Shown here piece after piece: positions 36,239 to 47,450 of a stretch of DNA of 64,000 nucleotides. Under the pieces are notes generated by a model. It saw only the letters and a program-made list of their open reading frames with translations. It did no database searches and was not told where the DNA came from. Both the position numbers and the translations under genes were made by a program. Position 1 is the stretch's first letter. Each line of letters starts with the position of its first letter. The stretch is from assembly GCF_000003855.2 (NCBI RefSeq), contig NW_003101645.1:15632-79631 (forward strand), read 5' to 3'. The DNA comes from Blastomyces gilchristii SLH14081. Lineage: Eukaryota; Ascomycota; Eurotiomycetes; Onygenales; Ajellomycetaceae.

Positions 36239-37701
36239 TCACTCCCAATACGCCCGATTGGCAACCATCTCACCACCAATCCCACAGTCACCATCACTGC
36301 CATTTCCACGACGATTCTTCACCTCCAATGTGTCCGCGATCCGGGCCAAGTTGCTTTCAATGGATCCCAAGACGGTTAACAATTTAGCACCTAGATTGAA
36401 AGAGGTAGCGTTCAAATCAGTGCTGGCTGCCTGGATATCTCCTCCTGTGGCATTTTCTTCCGTAGCTACCTTAATGGAAGGGGCGACTGTATTTGCTTCA
36501 GCAGTGGCAGTACGGAGCTTGCTCTCCATTTGAGCCGCAGGAGCTGGATCCTGGCCAAGCTCTAGAGGGGAGGGGGTTGGTGTAGGGAGTTTGAGGTCAT
36601 CGCCATCACCATCACCGTCACCATTGCTACCATCGCCTTTGGTTGTAAAATGAGCGAAGAGGGGAGGAGAGCTGGTGACTGTGGCTTTATCGGTCATGTT
36701 GGGCGGCATAATCAGCATTTTAGCTGTAGGCGACATCTTAAAATAAGGGGACGAGCCGGGTGGGGATTCAGTTTTCACTGCTCTGAAGGGAGAGGACAGT
36801 GTAGCCATCACCAAAGGTTTATCAGGGGTCTTGACACTTCCAGCCCCACCGCCAATGGCAGTTGGGGTAGGATCCGTTGCGCTGACGAGGGCTCCAACAG
36901 TTACTTTAGACCCAGAAACGCCCGAAACATAATGAGACGCACGAGGAGAAATTGCCATATCTGCACCAGCGATGTACGTTTCCATTTCTTCTTGGAATAT
37001 AGTGAACTCCTCGCTTAGACGCTTTTCCCGGCGGGAGACCTCATCAGGCCAGCCAAGTGCGCTCGGGGTCGTGATGATGGAGCTGGCGATTGTCTGGATT
37101 TTGGCCAGGCGAGGCCCGAGGCCCGAGGGCTTGAGGGATCTTTTTTGGAGAGTTTAGCAATCCTTTCTTTTTGTCATCTGTTTTTCATTTTTGTTGCAAA
37201 CACGTTTTATCTGGAGGGATAAAACAATATTCAGGGGAATTGGGAAGGATGTAATGTAAGAATGCTCACTCGAAAACCTACCTTCAAGCACGCCTTGTAC
37301 GTCGCATCGCAGTGGCGACATTTCGAGTTACATGGCCCAGGCCGGCATTTCATCTCTCTCGGATTCCGACATAATTCCTGGATACATTCAAAGCATGGTT
37401 CCCACGTCAGCGTAGGCATGACTGCGCGCTGCGCGGGTGGTGTGCATGTTGCTGCTGCAAGCTGGGCGTCGATATGACTAGTACCGTCAGGGCCAGATTT
37501 GCGTGGCATGTCCTTCTTTTGAGACGATGTGGAATAGATTTTCTCATCCAGCTGTATTCCCCGGTAGTATTCGCGGACGTCGTAGTTGATATCTGAAGCC
37601 CTACTGCTGCGTTCTGGCCACTTTCGGGGTCGTTGGTGGCCATGTTCTTGTTGCTGCCCCTCTTCTTCATCCGCTGCCTTTCTCTTGTTGGTAGCCTGCA
37701 T
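36239..37701 (-). CDS. Uncharacterised fungal protein with a Cys-rich region
   Basis: Two exons on the minus strand, 37,282-37,701 and 36,239-37,129, joined across a 152-nt intron, give 436 residues. The donor GTAGGT is good; the acceptor (CAAG) is chosen because it alone restores frame past an in-frame stop at 37,154. The N-terminus is basic with a nuclear localisation-like run (NKRKAADEEEG, RPRKWPERS). A cysteine cluster follows: PCFECIQELCRNPREMKC, then CNSKCRHCDATYKAC. It looks like a small zinc-binding or disulphide-free knuckle seen in many uncharacterised ascomycete proteins. The remainder is Ser/Thr/Pro-rich with an aspartate-glycine repeat (DGDGDGDD) and a short helical C-terminus. 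The function is unknown and the exon junction is moderately certain. Confidence 0.65.
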
Positions 37702-38611
37702 TTTATTTTGTACGACGTTCTTGGTTCTTAATATAACTATTAGTTAGCTCTGTATCTGTTTTTCATTCACTTAGGAGGAAGATCGAGATGCGACAAAATT
37801 ATATTTACCTTTCCGCAGACGTGACTCCAGTGTTGCACGCCGGCCACTGGAGCTAAGAGAGGGCTGTAGAGGGCGTTTTACCAAATAGGATGAGGACACT
37901 TGAAAGTGATGACAACCATTGAGTACAGACTTCGGTGTTTGATAGATATAAAACAGATTGATTTAGGGGTTAGCCTGTTTTACCCTTCATTTTTACAACC
38001 GCAAAAATATGAACCTTTGAAAAAGTCCAACAACATAGCTGGTAGAGAGAGGTGTATCAAATATGTCCTTTACCCCCATGATTATTTTACCGTGTTATTA
38101 TTTATTTCCGTTTTCGTTGTTGTGATTCCCCGTGTCATTCGCCGATACTCGCACGCACCTGAACCCCTTTTTCTATCTCCGCACATTTCATCACACTCAC
38201 AAAACTTTCAAGGCAACAGTTCTTTATAGAACTTCCAACATCAAAGAAATCCAGTCTCCCTCTACGTATGGTTTCAACGCTGGAAAAGGAGGAGGGAAAA
38301 GAAAGCACAATGCTGCAAAGACAACAACATAAGGCACACTGGAGAGCCAAATGATAAGAGTCAGTTGAATGTATAATAAAATGTCAACATCAAACTAAGA
38401 TGGATATCAGCCGCCTTCCGTCTGACTTATATAGACAGGAGGCAAGTCGAAGTACGTTTCTCATGTATCCAAATATTGAGATTTATAAAGAAGATTAACT
38501 TGACTCCGTAAATAATCAGACTCAATACAAATGCTGGAACAAGGTGAAACAAGGGAAGAAATAAAGATGAAACTTAAACTGCAAGAACCCAAACAGATGC
38601 TCACAGGGGAG

Positions 38612-38650
<39 letters not shown>

Positions 38651-38801
38651 AATCTAAAACAGTATCAATAGGCGCCCATCAGATCGCGAAAGACAAACGA
38701 GAAATATGAACGGCTGGAAACAAGAAGGAAGACGAAGCAAAAGAAAGATTTAAACCAGAAAATAAAAAAATAAAAAATACACACTCCAAAAGACAAGCCC
38801 A
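37702..38801. other. Intergenic region
   Basis: 1.1 kb with the promoter of the Cys-rich unknown and the 3' flank of the RBR ligase. Small open frames (37,900-38,230) have no recognisable content. It contains an (AT)n(GT)n microsatellite at about 38,612-38,650. Confidence 0.6.
38612..38650. repeat. (AT)n(GT)n microsatellite
   Basis: About 19 bases of alternating AT directly followed by about 20 bases of alternating GT, a compound dinucleotide repeat in the 3' flank of the RBR gene. Confidence 0.9.
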
Positions 38802-41175
38802 TCATCCCAACAGCGAATACGGCGACTGACCCGCCAGCCGCGAAAATCCCCGTTTCTTCTTCTGTATTGGAGGCTCCTGAACTGCCGCCGTGGCCCTCTC
38901 CGGTTTCACGGGGGCTACAACAGCAAGCTGAGGATGTGGCAGCTTCGGCTCCAGCTGAAGAGATGTTACAGGCACTGGTACTGGCGCAGGGACGAGTACG
39001 AGGGCGGGGCTAGATTGGGTTGGCGTAAGAACCGCTTCAATGTTCGCATCTCCAAACTCCGAGTCGGCAGGCAGCTCCACAGGATTCGGCACGACTTCCA
39101 CGGCGGGCAATTCCACGATATCCACGCCTGTGTCTATCAGTCTGGTTCTGTATTCGTCGAGCATCTTCCAGCGCTTCTCGACAGCCGCGGTAAACCAACT
39201 GCGATCGACGATGACCCTCTGCACCAGCTTGGAGACGGTGTCCTGCTCCGCTTCGCGGGTTGAGGTGTAGTCGCGTGCTAGTCCGGCTTCAAGGGCTTTT
39301 AGTTCGAGGTTGTTAGTTTTCTCTTGGGTAAGGATTGCTTGCTGATGGGCTTGTTCAAGGGTGCGCATTTCGCTCTCCTGGTCGGCTTTGAGTTTACCTA
39401 GGATGGCTTTCTCTCTGCTCTCGCGGTTGGCATTTCCTTTGAGATGGCGGAAGATGGTGAGGAAGGCCTCGTCTTCCTCTTCTTCGTGGCGGGTAGTGAT
39501 GCTGTCGACTTCTACCTTTTGCAAAGCTAGTAGTTGATCCATGCGTTGTTTTTGGTTTGTTCTTAGGCCCGTTAGGAGCCTTTCCTCTTGTTCCTTGACC
39601 TCTGACGAGCCCGCCATGGTCCTGATCTGGAGGTCATGCACAGCCTTTTCATGTCGTTTGATAAGTAGGGTCTGTTGAGACTCATTGACGTTTGATAGCG
39701 CAGTGCGTAAGCTCCATAGTCTATTGGCGATATAAAGCATCCGCTTAACTTCTTTATCGCGGAGCTCCTCTTCCTCCTTGCGGCGTTGCTCTTCTTCCCT
39801 CAGTTCTCTCTTCCTGGCTTCCTCGAGCTCCATGCGTTCGATCTGGGCAATCGCCTCTGCGATCTCAGCAGCCTCGGTTTGCATTTGTCGATCCCTCTCG
39901 AGCCGGCGTGTCTCGATATCACCTTGCCTACGACGTTGATCATCTTCCGTACATTCGCATGTCCGCCACCGAGCTCCACATGTGTAGCTGTAAAACAAAC
40001 GTGTCAGTCTCGGTAAGAAATACTACAAAGTAATATTGGGAAATTTGTCAAATGGTCATACCAGAACTCCGATCCACATTTACAAGTTATATGCCGACAA
40101 CCAGCAGTCAACTCAACTAGAGAATGGCAGTTGTAGCATCTTCTCCAGCCGCGATTTTCGGCTTCCTCCAGTGTAGCCTCCAATCCATGGTCTTGGGGAC
40201 AGTCATTAAGGTTTGCATGCGTTAGCCCTCGGCAGAGGGTACAAATCTCAACGCGGCAATATGGACAGCTCTTTTGAGTAGGCTTTTTGCCCTTTTTGAG
40301 TTTGTTCGGAGGTATCCATTTCGCACATGACGGTTCAGGGCAATATACTCGATTCGGTTCAGCAAGAGCGTATTCCTGCACTTTCAATTTGTATGCGTCT
40401 CTTCTAGTGTGGTCCAAATTATCAAGGATAATTCGCTGCGGTATCTCCTCAAGACAACATTTTGGAGGGAAGAGCCTTTCGGTGGCCATTGCGGTATTGA
40501 CGAGTTGCAAAAAGCATCCCAGGCAATATTTATGTTGGCAATTCAGGGTGATCAGATTCTTATCCAATATATCGTCAAAACAGCTCGAACATTCCCTAAA
40601 GAGAAACTTGTTGGTAATCGAGCCTCAAAGGTTATAAAGATGACATACTTGAATGTATTGCGCTCTCTTAATCTATCCCTAAGCCCCTTTGTAGGTTTCG
40701 GCGTCTTACTAGCGATCCAGCCTAAAGGGCGTTTGATAGACCCCGAGTCCATCGAGAGCTTCGAGGGCGATCGGCTGCCATCAGAGTTGTTCAACGATGA
40801 CAAACGAGATAGCTGGGAAGTCGAACCGTTTCGTGGTCTGTACTGTGAATCGGACATGAGCGACCGTCGATCCCCAGCCAGGTGCGCATCTGACCCGCCA
40901 TCACCAGAAGAAGGAGCCTTTTTCCTGTACAGATCAACAGCTAAAGACTGATGAACGATAGTTATGATATCTGGAGGGGTGGTGTCTAATGTGCCTTTGA
41001 GTTCCGCAGGAAATGGGTGCGCAAGCCAGTGAAGTGGTTGGAGCTGTTCTGCCTTCACGTCCAGCTCGCCCAGCCCCGCCAGCCGGGGCCATTCTAGTAG
41101 ACGGGAGCGCTTGTCGATCTTCCTTGAGGCGGGGATACGGCTGCTCTCTGTGGTGGAAGGGACGGGTGTCGTCAT
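38802..41175 (-). CDS. RBR (RING-IBR-RING) E3 ubiquitin ligase with long coiled coil
   Basis: Exons on the minus strand are 40,649-41,175, 40,062-40,595 and 38,802-39,987 (introns 53 and 74 nt), 748 residues. Residues 1-175 are a Ser-rich linker. The RBR module runs from about 178 to 365: RING1 opens with CSSC and has CQHKYCLGC, the IBR has CPEPSCAKW and CPYCRVEIC, and RING2 is CYNCHSLVELTAGCRHITC then CGSEFCYTC. By analogy with HHARI-type enzymes the thioester-forming cysteine is that of AGCRH, at about residue 342. A Glu/Arg/Lys-rich coiled coil follows (about 375-620), then a Pro/Val-rich tail. RBR ligases receive ubiquitin from an E2 on that cysteine before transfer. The specific target is unknown; the arrangement recalls fungal IBR proteins of unknown substrate. 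Confidence 0.93.
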
Positions 41176-43098
41176 GTCTAGTATGCGCTGAAATCCAGAC
41201 GGATTCAGAGAGAATAGATGAGGGATAATAGAATAAATCCTCGCAAGGGGGGGTGTTTATTTTAAATCATAGCCAGAAACGAGAGGAACCTGACCGGTAA
41301 CGGCGCGGATGTTTCCGTCAACTTTCTCAAGTTTGAGGCGCATAGGTCATACAATATATTTAAATAAGCTGCCAGCCGAAAAGGGCCAGGAGATCTGAAA
41401 ATTATTTGCTGAGGTGGCCGGCAAGAAAACAAACACAAGATGTACTGTGTAGGTAGGGGTGTAGTCATAACAAGCGGATGAAGAGAACTGATCTGCGTCT
41501 GCGGGGGCTGTTAAATACCAGGTCTTTGAGCACACAAAGAAACCGTGGCAGTTCAGGAGTTGAGCCGCATTGGGCCTTCTTCCTCTGGGCAGCCCTACTA
41601 CTGCTCAAAAAGAGCGTGCATGACAGGCATATGGCACCCGCCGGCAAAGGCCTATCTCGAGGAGTACGAGCAGAGTCAGCGAGAGAGAATGGTGGCTGTA
41701 GGGAGGTGAGGTCACTGAGGTGAGGGAGGGACCAGAAACTAGAGAGGATGCTGTGTGCTTGGGACAAGGCTTCGTTCAAGACAGCCCCAGCAAGGGCTCG
41801 TCTCATTATTATTCATTATTATTGTTGTCCAAGTCACGAACGGGCATCGATCGCAGCGATGGTTTAATCAATTAAATTGCTGCTTTCGGGGCAGTGCTCT
41901 TACTCCAAGGTTGTTAGGGTTAGAACGTGTATTCTGATGTATCCCGCCCACGTTTTCTGGCGGGCAGGAACATGTTGTGACTTTGTGTTCTATTTTAGGC
42001 AACAAGCTAACTAGCTTTAATCGCCAGATGAATGCCTTTAGTTATTGTATGTATCTTTGAATATCGCTCAACTAAACATCCATAGACCATTATTGGTTAA
42101 ATAACGGTAGTTATCCGTGTTGGTCTCTCCCCGCTAACTATGGAGTTTAGACCTCGTAGTTACTTTTAGGGGCTCCGCCAAAATGCATAACTAGTTAGTT
42201 AGTAACGTTAACTAGTAACTAACTATACAATGATCCTCTCGAACTTTGCCCCTCGCCGTCTGATAATGCTAAGAAGTCTGCGTGAGAACTAAATTAGGAT
42301 AAGAAGGGAAGTAGAGAAGAAGTATTGTTCTTCAGATCTAAAAGCAATCGTGGAGTACGGACGGCCGTCATTTTAATGTAGTCTCTCACGACCGTTATCA
42401 ATATTATATCCATACACATTACGGAGTACACATAGGTGGAATATACAGATATAACTATCTTACAATATGAGAGGCGAATTCCTTAAAGAGATATAGAAAC
42501 GTAGAAACGAACGCCAGCAGGAGGTGCCATCTCATCTCATTTCATGACTGTATCAAATCATCAAAAGCTCAACCGTCATCACTGTCGACACAATAACACT
42601 ACCCATTCCAATCATGACTCCCCGCGCACTTCTGTCCACATGCAGGCAGTTCAATGCCACTTGGGAAGCTGCCTCATCGCCCTCGACTGCGGAATACGAT
42701 TGGAGGTAAATGGGTTGTACCCGCGTCAATGAAGCGTCAATGGCCGCCTGACTCTCATCTACAGGAATCTCGTTGTATACTCGGAGGATACACCTGTCCC
42801 AATGAATATGCTCTTGTCCACGGTATGGTATGCTAATACATCGACCAGAGTGCGCCTAGGCACCAAATCTGGCTTAATGATAGTATTATTTATACGCTGA
42901 CCAATGATCAGCTTGCTGGGGCAGGCAAGGCTGTCCTTCAGACCAAGATTTCCTGCAGGCAGCTGAAGCGGCTAACTATCCGTAAATCAAAATGAAATTC
43001 TAGCACTTATATCCATATCTAGTGGATATACAAGTGTGACATAACTCTCTCCCTGTCATTTATTTGCTGTACCGATAACCTCCTCTTCTTGAGTTGGG
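41176..43098. other. Intergenic region upstream of the TPR-ankyrin-TIR-like gene
   Basis: 1.9 kb without a supported gene. Short open frames near 41,480-41,940 and 42,544-42,836 show no motif. An A/T-rich imperfect palindrome built of taactag/gttagtta units lies near 42,187-42,228. The ATG at 43,099 is preceded by a T/C-rich leader. Confidence 0.5.
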
Positions 43099-46023
43099 AT
43101 GACCAAAATAGAGGACGGAGCCCAGCCTATGCTGCTTCCCTCTGCCAATGGTGATGGTTCCACTCGCGCAGCAAGCGTTAATACTGATGACTACCTCAGT
43201 TTTGACGACGATAGCTTCTACATTCCGAGCTCAGAGCTCTTGCGAGTGCTTCAAGGGGTGGCAGTGGCGACAAAGACACCTGCAGTCAACGTTGACCCAA
43301 TTGCCCAGTGGATTTCATTATACGGAACTCAAAAAGACAACCCGACAGATTCTCTTTCCTTTGACGATTGGAATGAGGGCATTGTTACCAATTTCCTAAA
43401 AGAGGACGAGCTGCTACACATAGCCAACTTAACTCTCGGCGTCACATTTCTACGTGAAAAGTCTCGACGAGCCAGGGGGGAGGTTCCCCTCATCGATCTA
43501 GCGCTGGCATGGGATCTGATTCATGGAGCGCTTACTAGTCCACTCCTCGCCCGGCCTCTGGGTAGCGTATCGAGGAGCGCACAGGGTTTCCTGGCCGTTC
43601 CGCTCTGCAGCTTGGTGGAGGAAGGACACATTGTTGAGCTGTTTCGGCTCCACGTATGGCTGCCGGATGGGCAACGTGGAGATCCCGAATTTGCAATCCA
43701 TTCTCATCAGCCTTTCGCCCAGAGCTGGATACTAGCTGGTGAGGGAAAGAATCATTCATACAATGTCAAACCAGTTGCAACTTCTGCGGAGGGCACCCAC
43801 GCAGCGTATGAACTCTCCTGGAATGACGGGAGGAATACGGACAGAGCATATAAAACACATCAGGCATCATCCACCATTACGAACACACGAGTGTTGATGC
43901 ATGCCTCGCCAAAGGAAGTGGCAGTTCACCACCGTGACGCGACGTACACTATTCCAGAAGCCGCATTTCACAGCACAGAAGTATTGCCTGACGCATTCCA
44001 TGCTACACTTTTTTTCTTCGATTCTCACCGTGGATTCATGAAAGATGCTCGGGTGCTGGGTCCCAAGGATGTCGAATCAAAGACCCAGTTGCGTGATGCC
44101 TCTGGTGTTACTTCGACCGCTCTTGCAAACATGGTTAATGCTGTCCGCGAATGGGAGATGTTCATGGATCAGGGGCGACAACATGCACGGCGTGCTGAGT
44201 GGGAGCACGCGCTACGGGAGTTTAACAGCGCTCTTAACATGTGCCAATCTACAGAATACTTTTCAGGCTTGGCATCTTATCGGCATCTAGTACTAGGGGA
44301 GCTTGGGAACACCAACAGGCGGTTTGGGAGGTATGAGAAGGCCAAGGAAATGCTGGAACAGGCGGTTGAAGAAATGGGATCTAGCCTCCAGCGCGTAGAG
44401 TTCAGTGGTGAGCTAGGCGTGATATATCGGCATATGAATCGTCTTGAGGAAGCGAGGCATGCATTCCAGGTTCAATATGACACAGCAAAGCAGCTGCAGT
44501 TTGATCATGCGATGTGTCGTGCGGTCGGGAATTTAGGTATGATCAATTACCAACTTTCCCAGCAGAACGGTGACGAAGCACTGTTAGAGATGGCCATCGC
44601 TCAGCTTAATGAGCGCGTCCGCAGTGCTCGGCATATCAAAGAAACCATCCAGTCTCAATCATTTGACCTGAACATAAAATTGGAGTTGTCAAAAATTGCA
44701 ACGACTTGGGAGTCAATCGGCCTATCTCGCCTTTCACTCTGCTATGCGGCGAAAAGAGATGCCAAACAGGCCATTGCGACATCATTAGAGTCATTAAACC
44801 TCAGCAGCCGCTCAGAAGATTCAACGGTGGTCGCCATGTCTCGTTTTTTCTATGGCCGGGCGTTGCTTCTAGATCAACAACTTGACGAAGCTCTGAAGCA
44901 GTTTAATCCATGGATGACGTGCACACCTGCTATGGCACTGTGCAAAGAGCCCTCCGAAGAGCACCGTCAATATTTACGAGAACTGGTTGACGTGGGTGCG
45001 GACATGGACTTGGTCGACGAACAGGGATATACAGCATTGGATTACGCCGTTTTCAACGGCGATGTAGAAACTGAAGCTTTGGTACTGGAAGGGCTTCGCC
45101 GGAAGCTCGAAGGAGACGTAGAAAACGAACTTAACGAGCTCCAGGTGGAGGCGAGGATTCGGAAAGGTTACCGGGAGTTATTTCAAGAAAAGATGCGGCC
45201 TGCGCTCCTCAGCGGCGGAGGTTTGCAGTCATTACGGCATATGTACGCGAACGAGCTCGCAGCTGACGATGAGAAACGACGAATGTTCGATGGTCTCAAA
45301 TTCATGAGATTCCTGGACTTTTTAAAGTTTGGAAAACTCCCTCGATCAAGCGACAAATTGGCGCGGGAGTTCATGTCAAGACCTAATGGGAATGATCGAA
45401 TCGGTACAGCGGACTTTGTCATTTTCTTCTCATACAGATGGATCAATAGGGAACCAAACGCTTCTTCACCAGACGACATCGATAACATGCAATATCGTCG
45501 AATGATAGCCGCAGCCGAGCAGTTTCTCAAACTCCATCCCTCGGTGGAAATGGAGAAATTGGGGATCTGGGTAGTAAGTCAACCCAATCCGTCATCACAT
45601 CTTCCTTCAATTATTCACCCTCTCTAACTCTTTGCTTCCCTCTCCCCTGTGCAGGACCACGCCTGCATCGACCAAGAAAACCCTGCGCCGGGGGTCTCCG
45701 CCTTACCAATGATTCTCGTCCAATGTGACGCCGTAATCAGCCTCTTCGATGACCTTTACCACCACCGCGCCTGGTGTTCTGTAGAAGTGATGATGGTGCA
45801 GACGCTTCGAAAATCCTATGGTCAACATCTGTGGTATGAACAGGTGTTAGCACCGCAGTCACAGGGAGATGCTGACGATGCTGGCGAAAGTCGTAATGAG
45901 AAGTGGATTTTGCGAGAGGGACCGATTGAGTTGGAGATTGTCATGGCAGAAAAGCGATTGACTTTCGAGGAGGATCGGGCAAAAGTGTTGTTTTTGGAAA
46001 GGCAGAGTCGGTTGTTGGGATAA
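43099..46023 (+). CDS. TPR-ankyrin protein with C-terminal TIR-like domain
   Basis: Exons are 43,099-45,573 and 45,655-46,023, with an 81-nt intron (GTAAGT...GCAG, phase 0) inside the TIR-like domain; 947 residues. Residues about 60-330 form a beta-rich region with His pairs (HSHQPFAQSW at 201-210, AAFHSTEV around 291, ATLFFFD) suggestive of a cupin-type barrel. Residues about 350-600 are helical TPR-like repeats (EWEHALREFNSAL, GRYEKAKEMLEQAVEE, MNRLEEARHAF). One ankyrin-like unit follows (GADMDLVDEQGYTALDYAV). The C-terminus from 772 reads DFVIFFSYRW, then GIWVDHACIDQ, LVQCDAVISLFDDLYHHRAWCSVE. This is the beta-strand/active-site order of TIR-like folds, with WCSVE matching the WCxxE of TIR enzymes (Glu at about 869). 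It has no NB-ARC or NACHT module. Predicted soluble, it may be a sensor or signalling protein; NAD cleavage is only a hypothesis. Confidence 0.85.
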
Positions 46024-47053
46024 TGGCTTGACGTTTACTCGCATGATGTGACTGCTTGGTTGGCTTAGACCCGTCCAGCAGAGGAGTCGAGCCTCACCCC
46101 TTGCGTAGACGATTAGAAATAAAAAAGAATAGAAATAGAGCCAGGCAAGGTATACGAGAAACTTACTTGCCCACTTGTTTATCACCCAAAATGTATGTAC
46201 ATGTACTTGACCGGGTAATAGGAAGTAGATAAATGCGGCGGCTACCATAACAGGGGAATAATTGGAGAACCAAAAAACAAGTATCGGATGTGCTTGATAT
46301 TCATCTATCTGAATCCACCCGCCACAATTATCTTCAAAGGTAATCTTCTAGATAGTGTAAAATCTCCCCTAGGCACTCGAGAGAAGTCTCACAAATTTAA
46401 AGACTAGAACGCCATGTCCGCCTCGAAATCCCACATCCTGCGAGCTTAAACGGGAAGGAAAAGAAATCCCATTCATGATAATAAACGCTGCTTCACTGAC
46501 TAGACTCGCGCAACTGCCGCTGGCATATTAGCGATCATGCGATCAATCAGGAGCTTCCCTTTATCCCTCCTTGGTTCTAGGGATGAGCTCTCTCTCTCTC
46601 AATGGATATGGCCCCTAGCTTACAAGATATTGATGACATCTACCATAGCCGGGATTATCTCGATCCAACACCATCACCAAACAATTGGTGGGTCGTTTCA
46701 AAGGACACAACGCCTTCTCCAGTGTCCAGAGAAGCACTGGAGGTTCTCTGGTAGAGAAAATCCGAGCGCGCAAATATCATCAGATTTTCGACGTGGTGAC
46801 CCTGGTGTCTATCCGGAGGTGGGCGCACTGCCTATCACTCGCAGCCCAGGCGAAGTCGATGTCCCCTCCAATTGCAGTGCATATCGCGGGGATCAAATAG
46901 GAGCAATTCACCCATTTCCTGAGTAGTGGGCATGGTACATTTACTTCACGCCAACACCTCACACAAGGCCTGAGCCGCTCATAATTGGCCAAGAAGCGCT
47001 ACAAACAAAACGCCCGCCCGTATATAATTCCTGCTTGTGCACCAGCATGCGGC
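46024..47053. other. Intergenic region with one possible small ORF
   Basis: 1 kb between convergent genes. Apart from the 50-codon frame at 46,602-46,754 nothing looks coding. A tctctctctc stretch lies near 46,590. Confidence 0.5.
46602..46754 (+). CDS. Possible 50-residue ORF or gene relic
   Basis: It starts with ATG and reads MDMAPSLQDIDDIYHSRDYL, then a DPTPSPNNWWVVSKDTTPSP segment, ending at TAG. The biased, protein-like composition and short acidic-aromatic blocks suggest a real coding past, but I do not recognise a family, and no splice-consistent extension is evident. It may be the truncated start of a decayed gene. Confidence 0.25.
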   Translation: MDMAPSLQDIDDIYHSRDYLDPTPSPNNWWVVSKDTTPSPVSREALEVLW

Positions 47054-47410
47054 TTAGGTCCCGGAAAACCTCCTTCCCGCCCAGGCTGAGCCGTATTCCT
47101 GGTATTGTTGGCGGGTAATAGCAACTTCTTTTAATGCCTCCCTGTTGCTTGCAAATCTAGCCGCCCCCAGCCAAGTAGAACGTATTGCGCTAAAGTTATC
47201 ATTGCATGTTAGTAAAAAGAATATAGAATACATCATTATCGTCTCCAGCGAAAATGTAGCTAACTAAAATCTTGGTGCGGGAAGAATATATTGAGGTTAT
47301 AACTTACTCATCTGGCCGCTTGACGCGCACAACACATTCGGCTGAGGCAAGTTTGCGGAGCTCAGTTTCTCTGCGAAGATATACATGTTAGCCCCCGATA
47401 AACACTTTTT

Positions 47411-47450
<40 letters not shown>

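Noticed and set aside
42187..42228. Large palindrome as a regulatory site or origin
   Set aside because: The arms match only partly and the sequence is simple A/T-rich repetition.
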